Assembly: GCA_016169945.1 (NCBI GenBank)
Contig: JADLSH010000213.1
Location: 1,116,001 to 1,180,000, forward strand
Source: Trachythela sp. YZ-2020
Taxonomy: Eukaryota > Cnidaria > Anthozoa > Malacalcyonacea > Clavulariidae
Direction: 5' to 3'
DNA: 64,000 nucleotides
A model generated the notes under the pieces. That model had not been told where the DNA came from. It was given only the letters and a program-made list of their open reading frames with translations, and made no database searches. How positions within the stretch are numbered: position 1 is the stretch's first letter; each line of letters starts with the position of its first letter. Of this stretch, positions 22,946 through 33,337 are shown one piece after another. The position numbers were made by a program, and so were the translations under genes.

Positions 22946-23155
22946 TCGCCGTTCAACGGCTCGTCAGTGCAGCTTGTAACGCAGTCTAGATGCGAGTGAC
23001 TTCGTATTTATACACCATACTCTTGCCCTCACCAAGCGCATGTGGTACAATACTCAGACACATGCGCATCCAGACATGCGTGAAGTGTCTTGGGGCCAGA
23101 GTGCTCAAACGACCACAAGGGAAGTGAGCTTTTGCATTATAGCTTATAGCCACCA
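22946..23155. repeat. dispersed repeat, copy 2
   Basis: Near-identical to bases 1-210 of the window, same orientation, flanked on both sides by (AT)n runs. It has inserted in intron 3 of the transposase gene. Confidence 0.85.
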
Positions 23156-23297
23156 TATATATATATATATCAAATGTATTTTAAAGAGCCAAATTAATAT
23201 AACAATAATGGTAGACCAATAATCTTAGGGTCAATATTAATCTCTTAGATTTAATTCTCGATGATCTTTTTCCTAGACACTCTGTATTATCAATTAC

Positions 23298-24140
23298 CTC
23301 TTTTACAGGATTTACCATCACATCACTGTACTGGTGTGGGATGTGGTAGATTACACATTTCTTGAATCAAGAAAAATACTCAATGTGTTTAACAACAACA
23401 CGACTACAAAATCCTTAAGGCTGTCCAGATATTTATGTGATGGAAGAAATGAAGATATTGGAATACTTTCCAGGGTCTTTTCATGTATATCAGGAAGTAA
23501 ATCACCACTCACTTGATCTTTAAAGGCAACCAAATTGAAATAGTGCAAAGATTTATTCTTGTTATCATCAGACATGTGGCGAACTTTCACTTCCAAGTCA
23601 ACATTATCTCCAACAATCTGGTATGACAAATGGGAATTCATTTCTTTACTGCATGCACGCACTGCTTCAAGCAGATCAGAACTGTCAGGTGACTGTTTTG
23701 TTATGTCTTTGAAACATTCAGAAACACAAGTATCATCAATGTCTTTGCATTTTAGTTCTGAACAGATATTGAGTAATATTTTGGTTGAGCTGGTGTTACT
23801 GTAACACAAGTTCAGTTTTCCAACATCAAGGGTTTGAAATTCATCACTGATGCTTTCAGTTGAACTACTCATGGATGGATTGGCAGTTGCTAGCAATCTT
23901 TCATGGTCACCCTTGCCAAGATACTGTTGTATATCAGTTACATTAGGCACGTTGGGATGGTAACTTAGTTCTTCCACGCTACTTAAATCTACTTCCAGTA
24001 GATTATTTCTGTAACTTCATTACAGACTCCTCTTTCCACAGAAGAATTGCATCATCACATCTTTTACCAAGCTGATTCGCTTTCAATGACAGCGTCTTCT
24101 GACATACTGTTAGACCATGTTTGTGGAGTGCTTCTAGTCC
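23298..24140 (-). pseudogene. DUF6589-type transposase, exon 3 (frameshifted)
   Basis: From acceptor TTTTAG|GGACTA at 24,140 to donor GAG|GTAATT at 23,298. It begins GLEALHKHGLTVCQKTLSLK, and after a one-base shift near 24,005 continues as the 208-codon frame at 23,351-23,977. The core block reads YQIVGDNVDLEVKVRHMSDD then SLHYFNLVAFKDQ. A second shift near 23,350 moves it to VIYHIPHQYSDVM, which the family normally has just before the exon-4 sequence. GDNVD is a conserved DUF6589 element and its Asp is a probable metal ligand (inference). Two frameshifts make the gene inactive as read. Confidence 0.72.
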
Positions 24141-24304
24141 CTAAAATAACCAGAAATATCTTATTGTGGTATTCAACCCATTCTGGCCTGAGACAGCATT
24201 CATTAGTTCATTATTGGCAATTATGCCATGGGAGCAACTGACCCTAGGGAATAGGGTTAACTGCCACAATTCATTTGCCTTCATCATGAAATAGCATGAG
24301 TCCT

Positions 24305-24415
24305 TTAATCCATTAAGGTGCATGGGTCTCCCCTTGGTAAGTAAACTTGTTTGCTGTTAGACAGAGTAAAGTAGTGTGCATCAGGGTGCACTGCGCCTTA
24401 TTGGATTAACAAGAG
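24305..24415. repeat. TTAACCC-type repeat, copy c
   Basis: Begins AATCCATTAAGGTGCATGGG, contains CTGTTAGACAGAGTAA, and ends CGCCTTATTGGATTAAC; a relative of copies a, b and d. Lies in transposase intron 2. Confidence 0.65.
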
Positions 24416-24419
24416 ACAT

Positions 24420-24635
24420 TGGCAGATTAAGGTGCAATGTCTTCCCTTGACAAGTATGGCTTCTTGTGCTTTATAAATAAAGGGTTAATATGAATATTAG
24501 AACTATAGTATATTATTAACCTTTTCATTCATACATGCAGCTGTTGTCCAAAAACCTAATATTTTTACTTTAACGCCAGATTTTACTTGTCAAAAGGAGA
24601 ATATTGAGACAATCCTGAATGAGAGGGTTAATAAT
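24420..24635. repeat. TTAACCC-type repeat, copy d, with interruption
   Basis: Starts GGCAGATTAAGGTGCAATG, resembles copy c, and closes with GAATGAGAGGGTTAAT near 24,630. It appears composite, with an internal extra segment. Confidence 0.45.
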
Positions 24636-24668
24636 TTTAGAACGTTACTAACATGTTTGAATACATAC

Positions 24669-25136
24669 CATTGTTCCTGCACCAGCATGTCGCATTACAA
24701 ATCCAAGTCTATAAGCAAAAGCAGACATCTGAGGGCATCTTGAGTGGAGGATAATTGCCCCAACAGTTGATATAACATTGGAATTGCAGGATTCTCTTCT
24801 AGACCTCTTTGAGTGGCAGACTGATGCAAGGGTCTTTGCAGTCAATGGTGCCTTGCACTTAAACTCTTCTTCAAATTTAGTTATCTGAAAACTTGTATGC
24901 CCATCAACTGCAGTATCTTTGAGGACACTATGGGAACTTTTTTTACACATTTCGTGACACTCCTTGTCCACGATGTTCAAAAACAGGTCTTCTACAATCT
25001 TTCTCCTTTCTTGATTTTTTAGAGCAAGTTTAAACGCTGTTGGATAAATTCCAAGGGCCAAATTTATGACAACAGATGCAATGTTATCATCATCCAGATT
25101 GACCGTTCTGTTGCCTGAAGGATATTTAATGTTGAC
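24669..25136 (-). pseudogene. DUF6589-type transposase, exon 2
   Basis: From acceptor ATTATAG|GTCAAC at 25,136 to donor ATG|GTATGT at 24,669 (468 bp, phase 0). Reads NRTVNLDDDNIASVVINLA early and ends MSAFAYRLGFVMRHAGAG, a typical stretch of the N-terminal half of these proteins. Uninterrupted. Function is a linker or DNA-binding portion of the transposase; nothing catalytic is recognised. Confidence 0.7.
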
Positions 25137-25684
25137 CTATAATATATAAATATAATATAATTTAATTCAAGAATTTAACAATAAATGCGTGGCGATTAAT
25201 TTTGTTATTGTGGTCAACTAATAGGTACTCGTTAATGAACAACAAAAATGTACAATAGATCACGTACTGTATTAAAGTTGAACTATTCAGAATTGACATT
25301 TTATTCACTACGCAATACTAGTATCTAAGTGACCCAATGCTTATGTGTTTTTGTATCTTTTTGTCTTGTGTATATTAACGCCAAGACGTCGAAACCATCT
25401 AATTTACTTTTTCGGCCAAAGTTGTTCACTTTATTTGACTATTGAAAAAGCTCTGCGAGTTTCACTTAACAATTATAAACACAGCTAAATTGTATTAAAT
25501 AGTAAGTTTCAATTTAGCAATTTAAAAATAAACATGCGGTGTTTACAATTTAATACAGTGATATTCTTCTGCATGTATCAACACATAAATAACAATCAGT
25601 CCACTTTTATGTGTGAAGCTTTATAGTAGTATATTTATGTTTTACATAATTCCTATATATTCTGAGACAAAAACAATGTCTTAC

Positions 25685-26269
25685 CTCGACAGAACGTGTA
25701 AATAATTCATTTTCAGTCGACGCTATTTGGTCGCACGCACGGTCATTTATATCTTCATTTACATATAGTGGCGTGAATTGAAAATTAGAATCATTTTCAG
25801 CTGAAGATTCGAACAACGGTCCTCTAGCTCGCTTTTTCGCACGATGAGGACTTGACTTAGCACATCTTTTAATGACTTCTGTATAAACTTGCACTTTTGG
25901 CGATGTACATTCCGGCGTTTGCGAAGACAAAGCAGACAAGTTGCATTTAGTTCGCAACTCTTTTAGGTCTGCTTCAAGAACTAAAGATCGCTTAGTTAGA
26001 GAGTCGATTCTGCGAAAACAGGACTTGCACAACCGACACGAATTTTCATCAAGGTTTATGTGACATTCCAACAACTTTTCCAGTTTCTCTAGAACCCCGT
26101 CGCACGTTGTTAAGTTATATGTGCACCGTATACCAACTAGTATAGTCCCACAACATAAACATACATAATCTTTATTAGCCGTTCGGTGGCGCCTTCCTCT
26201 TTTGATAGGAGTACATTTTGAAACGTTTTCTTTATCGAAATATTTATTCGGAATTCGCCGAATACTCAT
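25685..26269 (-). pseudogene. transposase exon 1 with Cys-rich zinc finger
   Basis: First exon of the transposase gene, ATG at 26,269 (MSIRRIPNKYF), donor GAG|GTAAGA at 25,685 (585 bp, phase 0). Residues ~35-90 hold nine cysteines in the pattern CLCCG, RC, TC, ECH, CRLCKSC, a ZAD-like or Cys8 finger expected to bind DNA or dimerise. A basic patch (HRAKKRARG) follows. The exon starts about 100 bp inside the right inverted repeat, so the promoter probably lies in the terminal repeat. The exon is intact. I recall a Cys8 finger being described for Academ transposases. Confidence 0.72.
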
Positions 26270-26369
26270 TGCTAGAGTTCAGCGTAAAATTCCCGCGTAA
26301 GTAACGGAACGCGGGAGAGATACGTAGCATACGTTGAAGAGCAGCGGTTGCGCATGCTCAAATGGAATA

Positions 26370-26859
26370 GTACACAAATTCGGCAGAGTGTCCTTTCCCT
26401 CCGCCGTCCAAAAGGAAGGACACTCTGCTCGCAGGGTAGTAGAAATCAAGCAGTCAGAAATACATAAAAACAATAAATCTAGATTCTTTGGTTACAGAGC
26501 TCCATTTGAAGGGGTAAATTGTCCACAGTGCTCATACCGATCACTTTATTTACTTCAAAACGTGCGACAGAGTAGTTTTCGAAGCCAGCTTTTTGCCAAA
26601 TTTGCTTCACTCCTGTGTCAACTCGAAAGCAATTTTCTCGCGAATTATCGAATGGATTTCGTCGAAACTTACGTTTATGAGTCCTGATCACCTCTGCTAA
26701 AAATACAACTTTTAAACCAGTGTTTGGAGCGAAAGATAAAGCATAAAAATGTAAAAATATAGCTTCGTTTAAAATACACATTTTCCGTCCGCCATTTGGC
26801 GCGAAATGGAAAAATAACCACTTCTACCGGCATGCATTGCGATAGCTGGAATTGCCCAT
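26370..26859. repeat. right terminal inverted repeat of 16-kb transposon
   Basis: Uninterrupted ~490-bp copy of the left end; includes a short internal hairpin, CGGCAGAGTGTCCTTTCC pairing with GGAAGGACACTCTGC around 26,382-26,428. Confidence 0.9.
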
Positions 26860-26862
26860 TGA

Positions 26863-27420
26863 GCAGATTTTGTCAGTTGTATATGGAGCCATATTTGGCG
26901 TTTTAGATAAAAATATATTGTCTGTATATAAATATTGTCTTATATATTATTGCATGTTCTACCGCTGTCATTTTGCCTTAACTGCTTAAGTTCTAACATA
27001 AAGGTTTTTGTTTATAGATGAAAACAACAATCATGAATAAATGTACACTGCATATTGTAAAATGGCTGGATAATTTTGTGAGAACTAAACCTCATTTGCA
27101 GAACAATCTAAACTCACTGAGTCACTGGTACATGTATATACAAGAGAAGAAGTTAACAACAGCAGCAACCATATGTTGTAAGAAGGTATCTTTTCGCACA
27201 CGATGTACAATTATTCCGTCTATTGGATTTTCTGCAACGACACGATATTATTGTATGGATCTAATATGCTCTGTTATATTCATTGTTTATACATTCAATT
27301 CAAGGACTATATACATGGGTTATACTCCTGACTTTCAATACATTCACCTGGAATAAACAGTACATTTGTGTTCCATCATCCCTGACCATCACAAATTGAC
27401 GTCATGTATCGATAATGGGG
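26863..27420. other. no gene recognised
   Basis: Flank of the transposon. An open frame at 27,018-27,356 (112 codons) has no domain and no convincing start context. Confidence 0.45.
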
Positions 27421-27835
27421 TTTAAAAGGCTTTTATTTTATTTATTTTCATTTTACAAGTTTGCCATTGCAAAAGGTGTACATGATTTTATATATAAAGT
27501 AGTTACAAATGGTTGGAATTTCCACACAGAGATAGTTCTCCAATAACGCGGTTCCAAAAAATATTTAAAATATAAACTATTATATGAAAACATTAAAAAT
27601 TAAGCTAGCATTGTAACAATTAAACACGTAAACAACTGGACAAATATATGCATTAACAAACAAACAAAAAATGCCACACAAATATTTGTACAAATATTTA
27701 GCACTTAAACAACAGCTTGCAGGATATAATATACTGCATGGAAGTCTGAAAAGCTAGATTTAGCAACATGTTCGAGTTGTTAAGTTACTTAGCGGGCGAG
27801 AAGTGTGACATTTAACACAAACAGACTTAAATGTT

Positions 27836-28654
27836 CTACTCATCAAATCTATGATCCTGAAGATCCCAAGATCTATCATCTATGTAATATTTCATTAGAT
27901 TAGATTTAAAAGTGACTAGAGTTTTAGTCGTATCTCTTATGGAGCAGGGAAGTATGTTCCATACATTAGCAGCTCTGATATAAAAGCTGTTCTGAAAAGT
28001 AACAGTTCTACTCTTGGTTACATTGAGTAAGACACCGTTGGTTGAATTAGCATTCCTCGTTTCTCGTGAAGGGATCTTTATGGAGATGTTACTGTCAGAG
28101 TTATTAATTATGCATTTATAAAGGTACACCATATCTAAATACTCGTGCCAGTAACAAATAGGGATGATTCCGATGGTGATCAAACGTTTCTTATACGAGA
28201 TAGATGTTTGGTATGGAAATGAAAGTATAAATTTAGATGCACGTCGCTGCAATCGTTCGATTGTCAAGGTGTTGTTGACCATTTGTGGTGCCCATACTTG
28301 ACTACAATAAGCCAGTTGACTTCGAACCATAGTCAAGTAGAGTATCTTTCGAACTCTCAGGTCGTGAATGTCGTACGTTGTTCGCTTGACAAAGCCTAGC
28401 ATCTTGTTTGCTTTCATTGATATTTCCTGCACATGCTGATTCCATTTTAGATCTTTGGTGATGGTTATGCCTAGACCTTTCTCACTGGTTGATCGTTTGA
28501 CTGGAATTATACCAACTTGTGTGTATTGGTTGTTTGTGGGCTGAAGACGTCTTGTAATCTGTAGAACTCCACACTTGGATTTATTTAAATTCATCTTGCT
28601 TTTAAAACTGTGCGAGGGTGTATTAGCAACATGTGGTATCCTGACAACATCCAT
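27836..28654 (-). pseudogene. LINE RT C-terminal fragment (CR1/jockey-like)
   Basis: A 272-codon minus-strand frame carrying the thumb and C-terminus of a non-LTR reverse transcriptase: MNLNKSKCGVLQITR, then EKGLGITITKDLKWNQHV. After that come RKILYLTMVRSQLAYCSQVW, IERLQRRASKFILSF and a C-terminal SFYIRAANVWNILP. The catalytic palm with YADD is absent, as in a 5'-truncated insertion. Its 3' UTR probably runs to about 27,420, where TTTTATTTTATTTATTTTCA marks an A-rich tail on the minus strand. The frame is unbroken, so the insertion is fairly recent, but it cannot be an active enzyme. Confidence 0.88.
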
Positions 28655-28659
28655 ACACC

Positions 28660-29720
28660 TACAATTTTCTCACATACCTGATTGTATATTATGGACTATT
28701 GAGAAGATTGTGAACCTAACATGTTTCAGTAATGGCATCATAAAGTTAAATAAATATTTGTTATGTTATCATTTATGGAAATAGTCTCTGCAAGTAGACT
28801 TTATATTTAATAATAATAATAATATGTATTTGGAGCATTATACAAAGTCTCAATGCTCTTACTAATAAAATTTCAAGTAATTAGTTAAAAGTAGCTAAAA
28901 CCATAGTGCGTGAAACAGCTACGCTTTACAAAGTTCTAATATATGCAATAAATACACAATACTAGTAATTTAATATATTTACATCGTGAATTATATAAAC
29001 TAATTAAGATTAAAAACGTAAGTCTTTATAGCTGTTTTAAAATCGCTTAAAGAGTTTATACATCTTATAATATTGGGCAACGAGTCCCACAACTTAGCCG
29101 CAGCTACGGAAAGGATCTCTCGCCGTAACTTTTCGTACATGATTTTGGAATAACCAGGAGATTACTGTCAGACGATCTTAAATTACGTGAAGAAGTGTAT
29201 TGATTTAATAGTTTACTAATGTAGGCAGTGGGAGTGCATTGATTTAATAATTTACTAATGTAATTATATGTTGTTTGTACAAAGTATGTATAACTTATAC
29301 AATTTAGTGCCAAATAGAATTGCAGAATATTACTCCTTCATTCATGGCAACAGTGGGATGACCATATGCATGAGCAGATAGATGTACGCTTAACCTACCT
29401 ATTTTTAAACGTTACATGTGCCCGACAACAACAACGACGTTAGGCATGTTAGGCATTTTTAATAAGATTATTCGTTGGAAGCTGTAACATGGAACTGTAA
29501 AACTTAAGAATTTTACATGTTCTATTTTGTCAGTCATTTACTCTTTGCATGGAGTTTAGCATATAATGGCATTGATTACCGTTGGATAATCTACATTTTC
29601 ATTCCTAGTAAATTATCTTAGTTCAATCGCTGCTTCCGCAGAAGAACTTCCGCACGGTAGTAACACCAGTCTTTGAGCTCGGAGAATCTAATTACAAATC
29701 TTTCGTTTTGTTCTATGTAG
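28660..29720. other. no gene recognised
   Basis: AT-rich, with a (TAA)n run near 28,808 and a ~38-bp near-duplicate (TGATTTAATA(G/A)TTTACTAATG) at 29,200 and 29,240. Any earlier exons of the LDLR-B gene were not found here. Confidence 0.45.
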
Positions 29721-30124
29721 ATACCTATTTTGGACTGCAAATAACGGTGAAAGCGTGATGCGAAAACACTTGGCTGCAGACAAGGACACAGAAATATTTC
29801 GCTTTAACAGAATTCATTATGATAACGCTATGACTTTGGAAAACCCCAGCAAGCGAGTGTACGTGTTCAACCGGCGGGGTAATGGTGGTATACTTTCAAT
29901 GGATTATGATGGTGGTAACAAGAGTACAATAATCAATTTTCCTTCAGCTGGCAGTTTTTTATCACAGGATGTAATTGGAAATTTACTATACTTCAGCAAA
30001 CTCAAATCACCCAGGATTATTGAAGTGAATGTCTCCAGCAAAGATATACAGCGTTATATTCCGTTACCTAAAGGCTACTTCGTGAGAAAGCTTCTCGTCG
30101 TAGACAGATCTCTTCAACCTGAAG
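29721..30124 (+). CDS. LDLR class B (YWTD-type propeller) exon of an EGF/SRCR gene
   Basis: Exon of the host gene, acceptor TCTATGTAG at 29,720, donor CTGAAG|GTAAAT at 30,124, entering mid-codon and leaving in phase 1. It reads YLFWTANNGESVMRK, then RVYVFNRRGNGGILSMDYDG, NLLYFSKLKSPRIIEVN and KLLVVDRSLQPEG. (Y/F)W(T)xxx and GG...SMDYDGGNKSTI are the signatures of LDL-receptor class B repeats, which form an extracellular six-bladed propeller. In LDLR-family and nidogen-like proteins this is normally followed by EGF, as here. Earlier exons (signal peptide, other blades) are not recognised in the window. The start ATG seen at 29,755 is not the true start. Confidence 0.72.
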
Positions 30125-31259
30125 GTAAATTTTATATTGTGTGGTGAATGTTAGTACATTATACATATTTAGACCAGTAGTTTTCAACAGCGTTTTATTA
30201 GGCATAGTTAATATTAAACGATCGAAGACCAATGAGACTGAAACGCTGATTGACACGCAAAAATTGAGAGCCAGCTACGGGCCTGGTGCTTGTAAAACTA
30301 TTTTCAATTATATTATTTCTTGTTATCAGTTAGTGATAGCCAGACTTTGCCTCGAGCTCCTGTTAACTTCCTCTTACACTGTCATTACCGTTATGTACAT
30401 CAAACGATCTTAGTGATTCTAAAAATATAATTGGAAACCTGAATTTGAACTGTTTTTTTAAATTGAGTAACTGCAACTTCCTGGTATTCATGATAAAGCT
30501 ATTTGGTACCTAAATGCAAGTTTCCGAGGAATAAATACATCCCGATTGCGTGTTCTGTTTATCCGTTAGAGACGTTTCTCAAAATAGTGTCGTCAAGTAC
30601 ATGGCGGCTGTGATGATGAATTCTTAGCGGAAATGAAATTGCTTGTATTTTACCATAGTAGCTACCCTTGATCATGTCTACAAGAAATCAAGAAACCACA
30701 CTTGTCAACGTTCAATAATGTTTTCCAGGATTTAACTCCCTAGTTCAAACATGCTTCGAAAGGGACTTTAGAGAGGTTTCGCACGCTTATTAATAGTCAT
30801 AAAACCATTTCCAGTCGTATTCTTGCCATATATCGCCTTGCTAGACAAAATTTATATTTTCATACTTGACATTAAGAAATGTTTGCACATTCGGGGTAAA
30901 ACACTTACGCGCAAATAGAATCGCCATTTATGTGATTCCCGATATTTGTCTGCAGGAATTAACATAAATTTGCAGTTCTGGACTGTACTTGAAAATACAG
31001 TAAAATGTCGTACAACGAAATTGTGGCTGTGCTGTCCTAGGTTTTAAATTAATAAACAGAAAAATGCTTGCATATACTAGATCCAATTATAACATATATT
31101 TTTATTTGGTGAGTGGTTCTACCTTCGGGTAAACGTATGTGCTTGCACATCTGAAACCGCGTGAAACCTCCTGAGATATTTGAACGTTTAAGGTTTACTA
31201 AGACAATTTATACGTATTATAACAAACAAGTTTCCCTAAAATTTCGACTTTATTGACAG
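30125..31259. other. intron between LDLR-B and EGF exons
   Basis: 1,135 bp, consensus GT and AG ends. No repeat or gene recognised in it. Confidence 0.65.
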
Positions 31260-31370
31260 GACGAGGATGCCAAGATGTTCCATGTATTCACGGCTACTGT
31301 ACAATCAGCAATGGTTCCCACTCTTGTCAGTGTGATATGGGTTTCTCATTTAGTGGACGGTCTTGTACAG
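31260..31370 (+). CDS. EGF-domain exon
   Basis: A 111-bp exon, acceptor TTGACAG at 31,259, donor GTACAG|GTATAT at 31,370, phase 1-1. It encodes one EGF domain with six cysteines: GCQDVPCIHGYC, then SCQCDMGF, then SCTG. Codons join cleanly with the LDLR-B exon (phase 1) and with the next EGF exon. The domain is extracellular and disulfide-bonded. Symmetrical phase-1 exons are usual for EGF modules in animals. Confidence 0.85.
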
Positions 31371-33331
31371 GTATATGTAATGTATACTTAGCAATTCGTA
31401 TATGATAGCAGTAATGTTTTAGCAAAAGACGCTTAAGCACGAGTGTAATTTCTTTCAAAGATCTGATATATCTTTACAGAATTAACTTTCGGGAAATATC
31501 TGTATTGATATAGAGTTTTGAACACACCTGTAGATAACGTGTGCATGATTGCAGTATTGATCTCTCCTGGTTGGTAATCGAAGTTGGTTATCTTCATGCG
31601 AATATAGTATAAATTTAACTTACACGATCTAAATGCTAAGAAAAGTTTTTAGATTTGCTGCTCAGAATAGACTTTTTTGTTAAACAGGATAAAATAGCGA
31701 GTTTCCGGGAAGTGAAAAATCTTCCCGAATTTGAAAATACTTACTAGAGAGAAGATTCTTTTAAATTAGATGAAAAATTAGTGCAAAATTCGAATCCAAT
31801 CTCGGATATAGAAAATAATTAGTACAATCAAATACATAATATTTTGGAAAGGAAATTAATAATCAAAATCACACGTGAGACTTTTGACGTCGTCCTCGCT
31901 CTGTTTAGGGAAGTCACACGGATATTTACGTCATGTGTACCACCTATGCACTTGAAGCCGGGAGAAATGTTACATGGCCTCACTACTGAAATAAAAATAT
32001 TCTCAAACATAATCCCCTGCTAACTCTTCAAACTGTATCAAATCCATGCGATTAATAATACACAACAAGTTTTCTTTACAATAATTTATTTGAAGCAGTT
32101 TGTTTTGATCGTCGTCGTAGCATTGCCGTCCTACATCGTAAGTTCTCATGTTTTATGAAGATAAGAACACATCCAAGAGACTATTTCTTAGTATTTTCGG
32201 TCAGGGTTAAAACATCTATTCTCACCTTTGGAAAAACTACCCGAGTATTTATGCGGAACAAAAGAAAACGTAGGCTACTTGGCACATGTGCAATACGTCA
32301 ATAGAAGAAAAGCAATATGGCGAACACGTTGGTATGTTATCTTCTCTGGCAATTTTAGCAGCTATAAGCAAATTCAAGAAATGTCAAGGAAAGGGAGAGA
32401 GGAAATTTCGTCACTGATGAGTGTCGGTGTCCGACCGGGGCGGGAGCTAAATCCTCTGCGCGCCACCGTAATTTGGAAGGTTGTTGGATTACCTAAAGAA
32501 GCTGTATGGTTCCGTACTACTACTGTGCAGGAATATTACACAAACTGAAATTAAGGAGTTAGATAAGATAACAGCCGTGATGCAAAAAGACAACAAGGTC
32601 TTTGTACCGCTGCTAATCTGAAGGGGTAATTGGAAATTTGGGGCTCTGGACTGTCGAAGAATGCATCGATAGTACGAAGCTATTGTTTCTGCAATAATTG
32701 GTTTGTCCGTCTGTCTCTTCTATCTACAAACAGTTTTTCATTAAAAAGTGTTTTGGAAGTTAACTGAAGTAAAAAACTGGCGTCAAGGTTGCATGAAAGA
32801 CATAATTAAATTTTAAAGAAACTAAGACAATATTTGGAGGTGGTTTTCCTGAGAAATACAACTGGAAAACACTGGTCAAGGGTGCCATTCACTTGACGAA
32901 ACCAAAAATTTATTACTACCGTCTTTTTCAATTAAGATTTTGAACCCCTGAGGATGTGGTATTCCGCGCTCAGAAATCCCGTTTATTAAAAGGCAATTGC
33001 CAATGCTGTAAATGTGGTGAGTAGTAATATACCAGCTGTAGTTATGTCCAAGGTAGATATTCATGTGGATTCTTCCTGTTGTAGTTCACGTGATCGAAGC
33101 ATAGACAATATGGCATATCATTTAATCATGGATTGTTCAATCGTTTCATCTGAACGTGCAATAATATGTGGGATTTTCTTCTTGCTACAGTTACGAGCCA
33201 GTGCTCAACTGTTTATTGTGGACGATGAATCAATATATTGCGGTATCAGTTTATTCTTAACTTTAGCTTGACTATGTTAAAATTGAAATTAGATAGACTG
33301 GCCCGGGGTAAATTGGGACTGTCCAGTATCG
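31371..33331. other. intron, left of the Polinton-like element
   Basis: Part of the large intron between the EGF exons (31,371-40,719). A frame at 32,228-32,548 is open but without motifs. No other element was identified here. Confidence 0.5.
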
Positions 33332-33337
33332 GACGTA

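Larger units (their letters stand above)
10742..26859. mobile_element. 16.1-kb helicase/DUF6589 transposon (Academ-like)
   Basis: Inverted ends start ATGGGCAATTCCAGCTATCG at 10,742 and end with the complement at 26,859. The 3-bp sequence TGA flanks both ends (10,739-10,741; 26,860-26,862). The outer inverted repeat is about 490 bp on the right (26,370-26,859). On the left it is 10,742-11,162 plus 14,150-14,221, split by a nested insertion. The body has a plus-strand RecQ-like helicase remnant and a converging minus-strand five-exon DUF6589-type transposase. As I recall, Academ elements combine 3-4 bp TSDs, a Cys-rich finger transposase and, in AcademH, a helicase; assignment is by that resemblance. 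Both genes are broken, so this copy is inactive. Confidence 0.8.

Noticed and set aside
22651..23222. Small frames with IYIYIYI runs
   Set aside because: Read through (AT)n and palindromes.
32228..32548. 106-codon frame in the EGF intron
   Set aside because: No domain, no splice context in phase with the host gene, and atypical composition.
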